Shown here piece by piece: positions 45,710 through 58,925 of a stretch of 64,000 bases of DNA. This DNA is from Iris pallida (Eukaryota; Streptophyta; Magnoliopsida; Asparagales; Iridaceae): assembly GCA_029216955.1 (NCBI GenBank), contig JANAVB010004000.1, positions 2,327,708 to 2,391,707 on the forward strand, given 5' to 3'. How positions within the stretch are numbered: the stretch's first letter is position 1; every line of letters starts with the position of its first letter. A program made the position numbers and the translations under genes. A model generated the notes under the pieces. The model was not told where the DNA came from and ran no database searches. It saw only the letters and a program-made list of their open reading frames with translations.

Positions 45710-48434
45710 TGTAATGTCTGTGGTTCGTATTACGTATTTTGGAAATACGTGTACGTATTTTCTTGTATTGTTCCTTGTGTAGTTTTCTTGGCTTGGTTTA
45801 ACTCTCGGTTTGGGTTGGTTTGGTTTGGCCGGCTGGTTGCTTGGTCCATCATGGACCAAGGTGAACCCCCTACCTACCACCAACCCATGATATTTATTTC
45901 CCCACCAACCTTCTCTTTCCTCCATAACTCTCATTTATTTCTTCTTCTTCTTCCTTCCTCTCCACAACTCCCCAACCCTTAGGCAAGTGCAACTTGCTTC
46001 CACAAGAGAACTCATTTTATGGTTCCATTAGCTTCTTCTCATGATTCTAAACCACATTAGAACTTGTCATTTTCCATTTTGAGGCTTTAATTCTTGTAGA
46101 TCTAGAGTTTTGCTATTTTCGGATTTTTGGTGTTTTGATCTATCAAACTTGCTTGTTTTCAAGTTTTGGTAGTTCCATGTTGTAGATAATTTTATTCTAC
46201 CCAATTTTGACCTTTGGAAAGTTGGGTTCGGACTTGTTTTGACCAAGTTATGAGCATTTGGAGTTTTGGGTTCCATCCTTGGAGTTCTTACAGTTCTTGC
46301 TGTTCTTGCCCTCTGGAGAAGACGGTGAACAGTGAGCTAGTTTTTTAGCTTATGCCGCTGAGTCGTACGCTGCTCTTTAGCGAGCGTACGCTAGCCTTCG
46401 TACGCTGCTCTTTAGCGAGCGTACGCTAGCCTTCGTACGCTGCTCTTTAGCGAGCGTACGCGTGCCTTCGTACGCTGCTCTTTAGTGAGCGTACGCTTAC
46501 CTTGATACGCTGCCTGTTGGCAGCATGTCTTGAGCATATGCTAGCTTGAGCGTACGCATACCTTGGTACGCTAGTTTGAGCGAGCAAGGCGTACGCTGGC
46601 TTGAGCGTACGCTAGCCTATCTTGTCACCCTGGTTTAACCCGAGAGCTTTGTGACCCCCCATACGCTGCCTTTTACGCTACCTTTTGGGAGCGTATGCTT
46701 ACCTGAGAGTATGCCTACCTGAGCGTATGGCCCTTGGCAGACTTGATCTTATATTAGCATGTCAGTTTGGTTTTATTTTCCTTATCCTGGATTAATAGCC
46801 CTGTATATTGATATTTTATTAGATATTTAACGTCCATTTTATATCCTTACGTCTTTTGACCTGAACTTGATAATTCCCGAAATTACTTGATATGTTTAGA
46901 AATGATACCTGAGCCTGACACGATAGTGACCCGTAGTGGTGCACTCCTGACATGAGTAACATGACATGACCTGATAGTGGCCCGTCGTGGCGCACTCCTG
47001 ACTAGTACACTTGACCTGATGACCTGACATGATTATCTCGAATAGCTGTTGCGACGGCTACCTGACATGACATGACCTGTATAATTAATCCTGGATACCG
47101 TGGGTGATTGTGCTTATATAAATAAACCAGTCCTGTCTTGCATCATGTCTAGGATGGGACTCCTGAGTACCACGGTCAGGAGTACCTATTAAAATGAACT
47201 AAGGACTAATAACTAGATTGATACATTAGTCATGAAGAGATTTTCCAGCTACAGGCAATCCCGTTACCTGGGCACGCCTTGGGATCTGTAGCCTGCCGAC
47301 GAGTAGGGCACATTTCCAGCACACTGTCATGTGTTGCACCCTTCAAGCTACCTAAGGGTACATTCGTTTTCTGGACGATGTACCCACCTGAATTTAACTC
47401 TAATCTTTTAACCCGGGGAACCTGGATGGTCTGCAGGGCTTGTGGCTGTGGAATAATCTCACTGCATCTTGTTAGTAATTAGGCTTGTGACAACCCTAGT
47501 TAGTTAAAGTATCAAGCCGTAATTCTTGCTTGGCTGTGAAGTGATTGGATGGAGTCTAACGAGTCTAGTCTTGTCCTGACCCTGTTCCAGAATATTGAAT
47601 GACCAGAATGCTTGTATTTATTTTCTTGATAAATGGTGAGAAACCAAGCTCCGTTCAGACGAAGGGTTACAACCCCGGTCCTTGTTTGGTTTACGGGTTG
47701 TAACCTGGCTATCTGAATAGTTCTATGGTTATCTCGTCGTATATCGTCCTGGCATGTTTTCCTTATTTCCAGTTTTTACCATTTATTTATATTCCTGTCT
47801 TTACTATATTATTTATATCCCTGTGCTGATTGCTGGTTTTAGTTCTTAAATGAAGCCTCCTTTGTGGCACTTGCTCTTTCTGGGGTCTGACACAGCTGGT
47901 TTTGTGTGGCCAGATTTCGGAGCAGCTACCGAGGATCTACCGACATTCCTGCCAGATGGTGAACACTAGAAGGAATCCTGGCAACGAGTAGGTTATTTTT
48001 GGCTCTCCCACTCTATTGTAAAAATATTCTTTTGAGGCATTTAGCCGACGAGCACTTGTTTAGCTCGATTGCACTTACTTACTGTCTGCCTACGGGCTGT
48101 AACATGATTAACAGATCCTAGGGTTGATCATGTATGACTAAACTCTTGCTAGTCCTAACATTTTGTAATGACTAGCTTCATGATCAGCTGAATATGTAAT
48201 GTTTGTGGCGCCTTACTATTGTATATTTAATGATCATACATCTTGTAACATTTACTCACTTGCTTGTGATTGAGACACTAGGCTTGTTCATGACCTTAAG
48301 AGACTGTTGGCTTATAGATAAACCCTCATGTATCTAGACAGCCGTGACCGTATAGCGAGGTGGGTTGCACTTCAATATACGTAGCTGGCTATGTCTGCCC
48401 CCGCTCTCCAATATTCTGGTTCTGGGGCGTGACA
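45710..48434 (+). repeat. LTR4 of the array (2725 bp)
   Basis: Like LTR3 it has the shortened palindrome cluster (46364-46617), with the same altered unit (CTTGAGCATAYGCTAG). The TATA-like box is at 47115-47124. It ends GGGGCGTGACA. Confidence 0.95.
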
Positions 48435-48496
48435 TGGTTTAAGTGGTGGCCCATGCAGGTCTTGTAAATCAAGATATGTGAGGGTTTACCGAATAG

Positions 48497-51400
48497 ATGT
48501 CTCAATCAGTATTCGTCCTTGATCTCTGTTCGTATCTTCTGAATCCCTGGATTCTTGTCCTGATCATATGCTTGTATCGTTGCTCTGTCCTAGTCCTTCC
48601 TTATTGTTCTCTATGTTATCTTCTTCAGTGGCATTGTTCGTGGTCCTACCGACCAGCAAGGCGGAGCACCTCCCGCTGACCAGCAGCAACCTGGAGATCA
48701 AGCCCAGCACTCCGGAGTAGCCTCCAGAGTCGCGTCTATTGAGGGAGAGCCACCAGTTCAGCCAGTTCAGCCAGTTCAGCCTGTAGAACCTGATGATGGC
48801 ACTTTGGTAGGACTCGTCAGGACTTTGATAGCTTCCCAAGATCGTCGTGGGGATGCCTTGCAACAGGCAGTGGCAGATGCTTTGACCCGGGGTGGTCATC
48901 AGGGTAACAGCGCGGCCAACAGCTTCAAGCGCTTGAACCCTCCATTCTTCGACGGTAGTGAAGATGCTATTGCGGCAGATGCATGGCTTCAGGATACAGA
49001 GGTGGTTCTAGAAGCAGCCAAGACTCCAGAGAACGAGAAGGTAGCCGTGGTGCGCCTGCAGTTGTTAGATCTTGCCCGCAGCTGGTGGGCAGCGCAGGCC
49101 GTTGGGTTAGCAGCACCCATTCCTTAGGCAGTATTCAGAGAGAGATTCCAGACCAAGTATTTTGATGCCGTGGCTCGGTATGATCTGCAGACCAGGTTCA
49201 CCAATCTGAAGCAAGGAGACAGGACGGTCGATGGATATGCGGCCGAGTTTTCGAGACTCAGTCGGTTTGCTCCCACCTTGGTGGCAACCGAGTATGATAG
49301 AGCCCAGCGATTCCAGCAGGGACTGTACCTGGAAATCTTGTTAGCAGTTAAGCAGTTTGAGCATCAGACTTTTGATGCAGTCTTGAGAGCAGCCCGGAGG
49401 CATGAGTATACCTCCCAGAGGATCGTGGACAGGACCGAAGGTCGGAAGAGATCTCACGGCCAGATGAATCAGTCTTCAGCCCCAGCCCTGGCAGCCAGGG
49501 CTTTGACTATTGGAGCTCCGAGGCGAGCAGCCTCAGTGACGTCGGTTCAGCATTCAGCCCCGACGTACCCTCAGCAGCAGCAGCAGCAGAAGCAGCCTTC
49601 CGCAGTGGGTTGTTCTCATTGTGGGAAGCCATGCCATGTGGTAGCAGAGTGCCGTAGGGCGCAGGGATTGTGTCTGGCTTCTGGAGCACCAGACCATAGG
49701 GTTGGATCCTGCCCGAACTGGGGTGGTTCATCCTCATCCAACCTTTCTAGCTCTTCAGTGAGAGGACCAGCTCCGGTCCATCAGCAGCAGTATCCATTGC
49801 CGAGGCCCTTGCCGCCTCAGACCCAAGTGTTCCAGCAGCAGAACCCCCAGCAGTATGCACAAGTCCAAGCCCAGAGTCAGAGCAGACAGCGAGGATTTCA
49901 GCAGAGGGGACCAGCACCCCGAGGGCACGGTCAGGCTATGGTGATGACCGTGGAGGAAGGATTGGCACCAGGAGAGGTAGTGGCAGGTACTATTCTCGTC
50001 AACTCCTTTCCAGCTTCAGCTTTATTTGATTCTGGTGCATCGCATTCATTTATGTCTGCACGATTCGCGATACGGGTAGGATTGGAGCCCGAATCATTAT
50101 CAGTAAGGCTTAATATACTTACTGGTAACGGATTTGTGGGAGTAGATAGAGTGTTTTCCTCGTGTCGGATCGTAGTTAGCGGTAGGAAATTCCCCGCTAG
50201 ATTGATAGAGTTCCCGATGGCCGATTATGATGTGGTCCTAGGGATGGATTGGTTGAGAAACCAGTATGCTAGGATAGACTGCCATATTGGTAGGGTTGTT
50301 TTTAGCATTCCAGGAGAGCCAGAGTTTTCTTTCTCTCGAGGCGAGGTTGAGCCTTCTCCTCCGATATTGCGGATGGCAGTAGCAGCAGTTCAGTTGCCCA
50401 GGATAGTCGAGGAGTATCCAGATGTTTTCCCAGAAGAACTTCCAGGTATGCCTCCGGAGCGGGAGATCGAGTTCACTATAGACTTGATTCTCGGGACAGC
50501 CCAGTATCAGAAAGAGTCTACAGGATGGCGCCATCAGAGTTGGAGATATTATACAAGATGATTGAAGAGCTTAGAACCAAGGGATTCATTCGTGCTAGTA
50601 GATCGCCTTGGGGAGCCCCGATGCTTCTTGTAAAAAAGAAGGATGGTACGTCCAGGTTATGTGTTGATTATCGTACCTTGAACTCAGTGACAATCAAGAA
50701 CAGATACCCTCTTCCGAGGATAGATGACTTGTTTGATCAACTCAAGGGGGCTTCAGTATTCTCGAAGATTGATTTGCGCTCTGGTTATCATCAAATCAGA
50801 GTCAGAGAGCAGGACATCCCGAAGACAGCTTTTAGATCGAGATATGGGCATTGGGAGTTCCTTGTTATGCCTTTTGGAGCAACCAATGCGCCGACAGTAT
50901 TCATGGACCTCATGAATCGCATCTTCATGCCTTACTTGGATCAGTTTGTGATTGTGTTCTTGGATGACATCCTGGTCTACAGCAAGAGTGAGGCGGAGCA
51001 TGAGCAGCATCTTCGTGTGGTTCTTCAGACTCTCAGAGAGCACCAGTTATATGCCAAGTTCAGTAAATACGAGTTTTGGCTCGATCGTATTTCGTACTTG
51101 GGTCATATCATCACCAGAGGATGAGTAGAAGTGGATCTCCAGAAGATTTTGGCTATTGAGTCATGGCCAGTGCCCAGCACCGTTGCAGAAGTTCGCAGTT
51201 TCCTTGGATTGGCTGGCTATTACCGACGGTTTGTTTCGGATTTTGCTCGAATTTCAGCGCCATTGACCCAGTTGACCCGCAAGGATACACAGTTTGCTTG
51301 GACAGCAGAGTGTCAGAGTTCTTTTGAGCAGTTGAAGCGAGGCCTGATAACAGCTCCTATTCTCACGCTTCCAGATGGGACCGGAGGATTCTCAGTGTAC

Positions 51401-53284
51401 TGTGATGCTTCAGGCAGAGGTTTAGGACGTGTTCTGATGCAGCATGGGAAGGTGATAGCTTATGCATCACGACAACTTCGTGATCATGAGAGGAATTATC
51501 CAACCTATGACTTGGAGCTGGCAGCAGTAGTGTTTGCACTTAAGTTGTGGAGGCACTACTTGTATGGAGACAGGGTGGAGATTTTCATCGACCACAAGAG
51601 CCTGAAGTATGTTTTCACCCAGAAGGATCTTAACATGCGTCAGAGGAGGTGGCTGGAGCTTCTTGTGGATTATGATGTCAGCTTGCAGTATCATCCTGGA
51701 AAGGCCAATGTCGTAGCAGATGCATTGAGCAGGAGAGCCGGAGCTTATTTCCTAACAGCGCAACCAGAGCTGTTAGCAGATCTTCAGAAGATGGGTATTG
51801 AAGTTGTTCTCTCCTCCAGTGTGGCGTTGATGGCCAGCATGCAAGTTCAGTCCACTATAGTTGAGAGGGTCCGGATGGCACAGTCGGCAGATTCCAAGCT
51901 TCAGCGACTCAGAGCAGAGTGTGAAGCAGGACGAAGACCAGAGTTATGTATTCATGAGGATGGTACACTTAGGCAGGGTAAGCGTCTTTGTGTACCCAGT
52001 GGAGACATCAGACAGGAGATCATGTCAGAAGCGTACAGTTCGCAGTATTCCATCCATCCCGGCAGTACGAAGATGTACCGTGATATCCGTCAGCACTTCT
52101 GGTGGAATGGCATGAAGCAGGAGATAGCCCGGTTTGTCTCTCGGTGTTTGGTTTGCCAACAAGTTAAAGCCGAACATCAGAGACCGGCTGGACTTCTTCA
52201 GCCGTTACCGATTCCAGAATGGAAGTGGGAGCATGTGACCATAGATTTTGTGACTGGACTACCTAGATCACCAGCTGGTAGAGATGCTATCTGGGTTATA
52301 GTTGATCGGCTCACGAAGGTGGCTCACTTTCTTCCATTCAGAGTTGGTCAGTCAACGGCTCAGTTAGCAGAGATGTACCTCAGGCAGATTGTCAGGTTTC
52401 ACGGTGTCCCAGTCAGTATCACCTCAGACCGAGATTCAAGATTTACGTCGCACTTTTGGCGTAGCTTGCAAGAGAGTTTGGGAACTCATCTCCAGTTCAG
52501 TTCAGCATATCACCCGCAGACAGATGGCCAGTCGGAGCGCATGATCCAGACTCTTGAAGACATGTTGCGGTCTTGCACACTTGACTTCGGTGGTTCATGG
52601 GAAGATCATTTGCACCTGGTGGAATTCTCATACAACAATAGTTTCCAGGCCAGTATCCAGATGGCACCGTTCGAGGCACTGTATGGCAGGAAGTGCAGAT
52701 CCCCGTTAGCCTGGGATGATGTTGGAGAGAGGCAGATGCTTGGTCCAGAAATGATTGCCCAGACAGTCGAAGTGGTCAGGAGAGTCAGAGATCATCTTCG
52801 AGTTGCCCAAGATCGCCAGCGCCATTGGGCCGATTCTCATCGGCGCCCTCTCGAGTTTTCGATCGGCGATCATGTATTCCTGAGGATTTCGCCTAACCGT
52901 AGCGTCATTCGCTTCGGCGTACGGGGAAAGCTTAGTCCTAGGTATATAGGACCATTTGACATTCTGGAGCGAGTAGGAGATGTGTCCTATCGTCTCGCTC
53001 TTCCGCCGTCGCTAAGCGAGGTGCATGACGTGTTCCATATATCCCAATTACGACGGTATATCCCGGACCCGAGCCACATCCTGGATCATTCGGAATTGGT
53101 TGTTGGTACCAACCTTTCGTATGAGGAGAGGCCCGTGTCTATATTGGATCGAAGAGAGAAGATCCTCAAGAACAAGACTATCAAGTTAGTCCGAGTTGCT
53201 TGGGGTCATCACTCTTTGGGGGAGTCAACGTGGGAGCGTGAGGATGATATCCGATCACGATATCCCGACTTGTTTGACTCGTGA
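48497..53284 (+). pseudogene. Unit D gag-pol, intact from mid-RT to the end
   Basis: Leader exon 48497-48531 and intron 48532-48628 precede gag. The gag frame stops at 49125-49127 (TGG to TAG). The frame then continues through the protease to a 1-bp deletion near 50500, at the start of RT. RT is open from about 50525 with a TGA at 51122-51124 (GGA to TGA, a transversion). From 51131 to 53284 a 717-codon frame covers the end of RT, RNase H, integrase (H2C2 zinc motif, DDE-type core with VDRLTK, SDRDSRF and [10 protein letters not shown]) and the chromodomain-like end, without a stop. One zinc-knuckle Cys is lost (CLASGAP), and the Gln/Lys tract in gag is 6 bp shorter than in the other units. 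Confidence 0.94.
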
Positions 53285-53441
53285 GGTATAATGTCTTTTT
53301 TATGCCTCATGCCATCAATTTCTTGCTTGCATGATTGATTGATTGCCTAGTATAATTGCCTGTGAATAGTATAGCTTGTTCTTGTCCCTCTAGCCTCTTG
53401 ATTAAATTTTGAGGACGGAATTCTTTTAAGGTGGGTAGAGT

Positions 53442-56147
53442 TGTAATGACTGTGGTTCGTATTACGTATTTTGGAAATACGTGTACGTATTTTCTTGTAT
53501 TGTTCCTTGTGTAGTTTTCTTGGCTTGGTTTAACTCTCGGTTTGGGTTGGTTTGGTTTGGCCGGCTGGTTGCTTGGTCCATCATGGACCAAGGTGAACCC
53601 CCTACCTACCACCAACCCATGATATTTATTTTCCTACCAACCTTCTCTCTCCTCCATAACTCTCATTTATTTCTTCTTCTTCTTCCTTCCTCTCCACAAC
53701 TCCCCAACCCTTAGGCAAGTGCAACTTGCTTCCACAAGAGAACTCATTTTATGGTTCCATTAGCTTCTTCTCATGATTCTAAACCACATTAGAACTTGTC
53801 ATTTTCCATTTTGAGGCTTTAATTCTTGTAGATATAGAGTTTTGCTATTTTTGGATTTTTGGTGTTTTGATCTATCAAACTTGCTTGTTTTCAAGTTTTG
53901 GTGGTTGTATGTTGTAGATAATTTTATTCTACCCAATTTTGACCTTTGGAAAGTTGGATTCGGACTTGTTTTGACCAAGTTATGAGCATTTGGAGTTTTG
54001 GGTTCCATCCTTGGAGTTCTTGCAGTTCTTGCTGTTCTTGCCCTCTGGAGAAGACTGTGAACAGTGAGCTAGCTTTTTAGCTTATGCCGCTGAGTCGTAC
54101 GCTGCTCTTTAGCGAGCGTACGCTAGCCTTCGTACGCTGCTCTTTAGCGAGCGTACGCGTGCCTTCGTACGCTGCTCTTTAGTGAGCGTACGCTTACCTT
54201 GATACGCTGCCTGTTGGCAGCATGTCTTGAGCGTACGCTAGCTTGAGCGTACGCTAGCTTGAGCGTACGCGTACCTTGGTACGCTAGCTTGAGCGAGCAA
54301 GGCGTACGCTGGCTTGAGCGTACGCTAGCCTATCTTGTCACCCTGGTTTAACCCGAGAGCTTTGTGACCCCCCATACGCTGCCTTTTACGCTACCTTTTG
54401 GGAGCGTATGCTTACCTGAGAGTATGCCTACCTGAGCGTATGGCCCTTGGCAGACTTGATCTTATATTAGCATGTCAGTTTGGTTTTATTTTCCTTATCC
54501 TGGATTTATAGCCCTGTATATTGATATTTTATTAGATATTTAACGTCCATTTTATATCCTTACGCCTTTTGACCTGAACTTGATAATTCCCGAAATTACT
54601 TGATATGTTTAGAAATGATACCTGAGCCTGACACGATAGTGACCCGTAGTGGTGCACTCCTGACATGAGTAACATGACATGACCTGATAGTGGCCCGTCG
54701 TAGCGCACTCCTGACTAGTACACTTGACCTGATGACCTGACATGATTATCTCGAATAGCTGTTGCGACGGCTACCTGACATGACATGACCTGTATAATTA
54801 ATCCTGGATACCGTGGGTGATTGTGCTTATATAAATAAACCAGTCCTGTCTTGCATCATGTCTAGGATGGGACTCCTGAGTACCACGGTCAGGAGTACCT
54901 ATTAAAATGAACTAAGAACTAATAACTAGATTGATACATTAGTCATGAAGAGATTTTCCAGCTACAGGCAATCCCGTTACCTGGGCACGCCTTGGGATCT
55001 GTAGCCTGCCGACGAGTAGGGCACATTTCCAGCACACTGTCATGTGTTGCACCCTTCAAGCTACCTAAGGGTACATTCATTTTCTGGACGATGTACCCAC
55101 CTGAATTTAACTCTAATCTTTTAACCCGGGGAACCTGGATGGTCTGCAGGGCTTGTGGCTGTGGAATAATCTCACTGCATCTTGTTAGTAATTAGGCTTG
55201 TGACAACCCTATTTAGTTAAAGTATCAAGCCGTAATTCTTGCTTGGCCATGAAGTGATTGGATGGAGTCTAACCAGTCTAGTCTTGCCCTGACCCTGTTC
55301 CAGACTATTGAATGACCAGAATGCTTGTATTTATTTTCTCGGTAAATGGTGAGAAACCAAGCTCCGTTCAGACGAAGGGTTACAACCCCGGTCCTTGTTT
55401 GGTTTACGGGTTGTAACCTGGCTATCTGAATAGTTCCATGGTTATCTCGTCGTATATCGTCCTGGCATATTTTCCTTATTTCCAATTTTTACCATTTATT
55501 TATATTCCTGTCTTTACTATATTATTTATATCCCTGTGCTGATTGCTGGTTTTAGTTCTTAAGTGAAGCCTCCTTTGTGGCACTTGCTCTTTCTGGGGTC
55601 TGACCCAGCTGGTTTTGTGTGCCCAGATTTCGGAGCAGCTACCGAGGATCTACCGACATTCCTGCCAGATGGTGAACACTAGAAGGAATCCTGGCAACGA
55701 GTGGGTTATTGTTGGCTCTCCCACTCTATTGTAAAAATATTCTTTTGAGGCGTTTAGCCGACGAGCACTTGTTTAGCTCGATTGCACTTACTTACTGTCT
55801 GCCTACGGGCTGTAACATGATTAACAGATCCTAGGATTGATCATGTATGACTAAACTCTTGCTAGTCCTAACATTTTGTAATGACTACCTTCATGATCAG
55901 CTGAATATGTAATGTTTGGGACGCCTTACTATTGTATATTTAATGATCATACATCTTGTAACATTTACTCACTTGCTTGTGATTGAGACACTAGGCTTGT
56001 TCATGACCTTAAGAGACTGTTGGCTTCTAGATAAACCCTCATGTATCTAGACAGCCGTGACCGAATAGCGAGGTGGGTTGCACTTCAATATACGTAGCTG
56101 GCTATGTCTACCCTCGCTCTCCAGTATTCTGGTTCTGGGGCGTGACA
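53442..56147 (+). repeat. LTR5, right end of the array (2706 bp)
   Basis: Starts TGTAATGACTGTGG and ends GGGGCGTGACA, then AGTCC. The palindrome cluster (54096-54330) has three instead of four units of the first repeat, but keeps three of the second, unlike LTR3 and LTR4. The TATA-like box is at 54828-54837. Confidence 0.95.
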
Positions 56148-56152
56148 AGTCC
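56148..56152. repeat. Target-site duplication, right copy (AGTCC)
   Basis: Matches 22462-22466. It is followed by ACACACGGGACGAGG, the expected continuation of the interrupted host repeat unit. Confidence 0.85.
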
Positions 56153-56959
56153 ACACACGGGACGAGGATGTAGTATTTGCACCAGAGAGTCCATACTCGG
56201 GACGAGGGTGCCTTGCCATGAGCTAACCAGAGAGTCCACACTCGGGACGAGGGTTAGTACTAACCAGAGAGTCCACACTCGGGATGAGGGTTAGTGTTTA
56301 GTTCAAACCCGTGAGTTCACACTCGGGATGAGGGTTTGGTTTCTTCCATTGATCTCGTGATTATCGTTCATCCGGCAGTTCATTTATACGTAGTTGTTCT
56401 GGTGTTCGTGTGTTCGAGTTTGTGTTCGTGTTCGCGTTCGAGTTTGTGTTCATGTTCGTAGTCATTGTCGTGTTCCCGTTTCTTCTTATTTATTTCCTTC
56501 CGTATGATAAAACTGGTAGATAGGCATGTATATTATGTATCTTGCTATGTCTTCTGAGGACCTGATGATCTCCTCAGGTTTAGCGATCGCATGGAGTTAG
56601 CTCGTAGTTCTAGATGGCGGAGGATTTACGGTTCGTGTGGGATTCAGGTATTATTATTACGTCTGTTATCCTTTCGTGCTTTCTTACTTTATCATGTTTC
56701 CTGATTCAGTTTAGACTCTTGTTACTTTCTTTAGAGTCTTATCGGACATATATGATAGTGGGCTGCAGACCACGACCCATAGTGTTCATTCATGTTTCAT
56801 ATTCTTATTATGGATTGAGATATAGATTTGTTTGCCATGAGTTGGCAGTATACCATAGCCTTGACAGCGTTTACGTATTCGAGTCGGGCTGGAGTCCGTT
56901 TGATGCGTAGCTGGGCTTGGACACGCTTCGTATCCGAAAAGCGGGTACGGGTCGTGACA
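56153..56959 (+). mobile_element. Right part of the interrupted host LTR
   Basis: The GAGTCCACACTCGGGACGAG minisatellite continues to about 56335. The LTR then ends with GGGTACGGGTCGTGACA at 56943-56959. No gene is seen. The terminus resembles the LTR ends in the 440-bp tandem repeats and in the minus-strand element, so these elements are related. Confidence 0.65.
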
Positions 56960-57313
56960 AGTTTTTTGGCGGCCCATGCAGGTCAGAGCATATCATATCG
57001 GTTACGTAACTGTACTGATACGAGCCTGCGAATATGACTAAACCTTAGAAATCTCAATCCACTCTGCCTTGAAAATTCTCCTAAAAATTCTCTACGTCCT
57101 TGAAAACTCCAAATTTGCTCTCGATTATACTTCCTTGCTTTCTGTACCATTGACTCTCGTCCCTTCCTATTTCGGGGTGACGAATGATCGTGCTGTCTAG
57201 AATTCATCAGAGATTCTTAAGTTATACTAGAATATTTCTTGATTTTGAATATTTGGTTGTTTGATAGATATGTGGGGATATAGATGTCATATGTCTTAGA
57301 TATCTAGGGATAA
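56960..57313 (+). mobile_element. Start of the host element's internal region, cut by another insertion
   Basis: The PBS-like TGGCGGCCCATGCAGGTC is at 56967-56984. The following non-coding leader contains AAATCTCAATCCACTC, reminiscent of the leader in the array units. At 57314 it is broken by the minus-strand element. The adjacent GATAA (57309-57313) is the candidate target duplication, whose partner would lie beyond the window. Confidence 0.55.
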
Positions 57314-58544
57314 TGTCACGATCCGCACCCGCTATAAGGACACGTGCACGTGACAACGCCCAGCCCTCATCGTAAAAATGGCGTAGAACGCTGTAGGTTT
57401 TTCTACTCTAAACAGTTTATATATATATATCAAAAACCTGTCGAGAATATGGTCAACTCCGAACGGAGGACAAGCAATGAATATATATGAGTACTCAATC
57501 ACAACTCTAAGATAACAAAGTAAAGACTGAAAGATAAAGACAACAAGACGATAATAAAATAATAACCTGTCAAGTCCAACACAAGAATATATACAAGTCC
57601 AAGTCTCTAATACAATCCATAGTAATAACAGTCTCAAAAGTAGCTGGAGACAAAGTCCAGTACAAAAGAACTACTCTAACTAAGCAAGTGGTAAAGTCTC
57701 GTCAGGCGGAGCTAAGCCCTGCTGGACCAAAGTCTCCAAGTCTATGCCCACTACGTCATCGGACCGTAGTAGGTACAATAATCTCCCTCGTCAGCATCTG
57801 TAATATTTGTCAACATATCCTGTCAGGATGGAACGAGTACAATCTACTAACAACAATTCATAAGATATGACAAAAGCTATAAGACAGTAAATAGAGAGTA
57901 TATACAAGAAAATCATAAAATGTACATGTGAGTATCATGGCAAGGTAAGCTGTAAAACTAGAGCTAGAATAAGGCAAGTAAACTGATCATGGCATGTACA
58001 AGAATCAAGAATCATATCTCTAGGTGTTTGAGTACTAGTTTCAACATGTAGCCGGCTTGGGTCTGCACAAGGTCTACTGGCCTGGTTAATCATACGTGGA
58101 GTGTATGATTAACACTCACAAGGTCTACAAGAATAACAAGGTGGATAATGACCACATGTCTACACTAGTGCTCTCCGTCCCCGACTAGTAGGGTGGATCC
58201 AAGCAAGACACATTACGACACAGGATTCTACGAGAAGGGAGCAAGTCTCCTCGAGAATCGGTGTCCATATACTGCACAAGAACTACAAGGGACTTGCACA
58301 AGATATACCAAGATAACGATGAATAACATCTCATGTCGGGATCCATGAATACCAATCCGTGTGACCAATGTGTCAAGAACAAGCATATCTACACTAATTA
58401 CATGAATTATAACAATCATCGTAAATTGGAAAAGTGTCAGAGAATATACTCGCCTGTAATATGGTATGATATGTCAACTGGAGCAAATACAGCATCTCGA
58501 GGACCTATAGAGAACAAGACGTATCAATACTCTGTTTAGGAAGT

Positions 58545-58925
58545 AAAGTCAAATCAATTTAAACCCTATTAAGTCATTCTAGGTCAAGACACGTCAAACT
58601 AGACTGTACGAGGTCAATCTAAGTCATTTTAGGTCTAGCTAGGTCGTACTGGGTCAATGCAAGTCAAACGGAATTAATCTAGGTCGATTTGAGTCAACGG
58701 TTGACTTACAGTTGACTTTTGGTCAACTGGTCAACTCTGGTCAACTTTGGTCAACTCTGGTCAACCCTAGGTCAATCCTAGGTCAATGGTGACTAATAGT
58801 TGACTTTTGGTCAACTGCCCAAGTTTAATGGAATTTGGAACTAAATTGGGTAAATTGTTGACCCATAGTTGACTTTTGGTCTAAAAAGTCAACCGTGGTC
58901 AACCGGGGTCAAGACTAGGTCTAGA
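58545..58925. repeat. GGTCAACTYTG repeat block rich in TTGAC/GTCAA
   Basis: TGGTCAACTCTGGTCAACTT and variants fill this part of the LTR. By eye about 23 GTCAA or TTGAC pentamers occur in about 370 bp. TTGAC is the core of the W-box bound by plant WRKY factors, so the block could be an LTR enhancer. That role is inference. Confidence 0.7.

Larger units (their letters stand above)
22467..56147 (+). mobile_element. Tandem chromovirus array: five LTRs, four internal regions
   Basis: The order is LTR1-A-LTR2-B-LTR3-C-LTR4-D-LTR5, all in the same orientation, with unit periods of 7750, 7738 and 7739 bp. Every internal LTR serves as the 3' LTR of one unit and the 5' LTR of the next, with no host DNA or target duplication between them. 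Only the outer ends carry AGTCC. The family is a Ty3/gypsy chromovirus, probably of the Tekay/Del lineage. The reasons are gag with two CCHC knuckles, PR-RT-RH-INT order, a C-terminal chromodomain and ~2.7-kb LTRs. All four gag-pol frames are broken. Confidence 0.93.

Noticed and set aside
48591..48593. Extra TAG in the gag frame of unit D
   Set aside because: It lies inside the predicted 97-bp intron, so it is not counted as a gag mutation.
22467..56147. Four independent insertions of the same retrotransposon side by side
   Set aside because: Internal junctions lack target duplications and host DNA, neighbouring units share single LTRs, and two units share stop codons.
57332..57637. Minus-strand frame of about 100 codons at the right of the host element
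   Set aside because: It lies wholly within the minus-strand LTR and has no recognisable domain.
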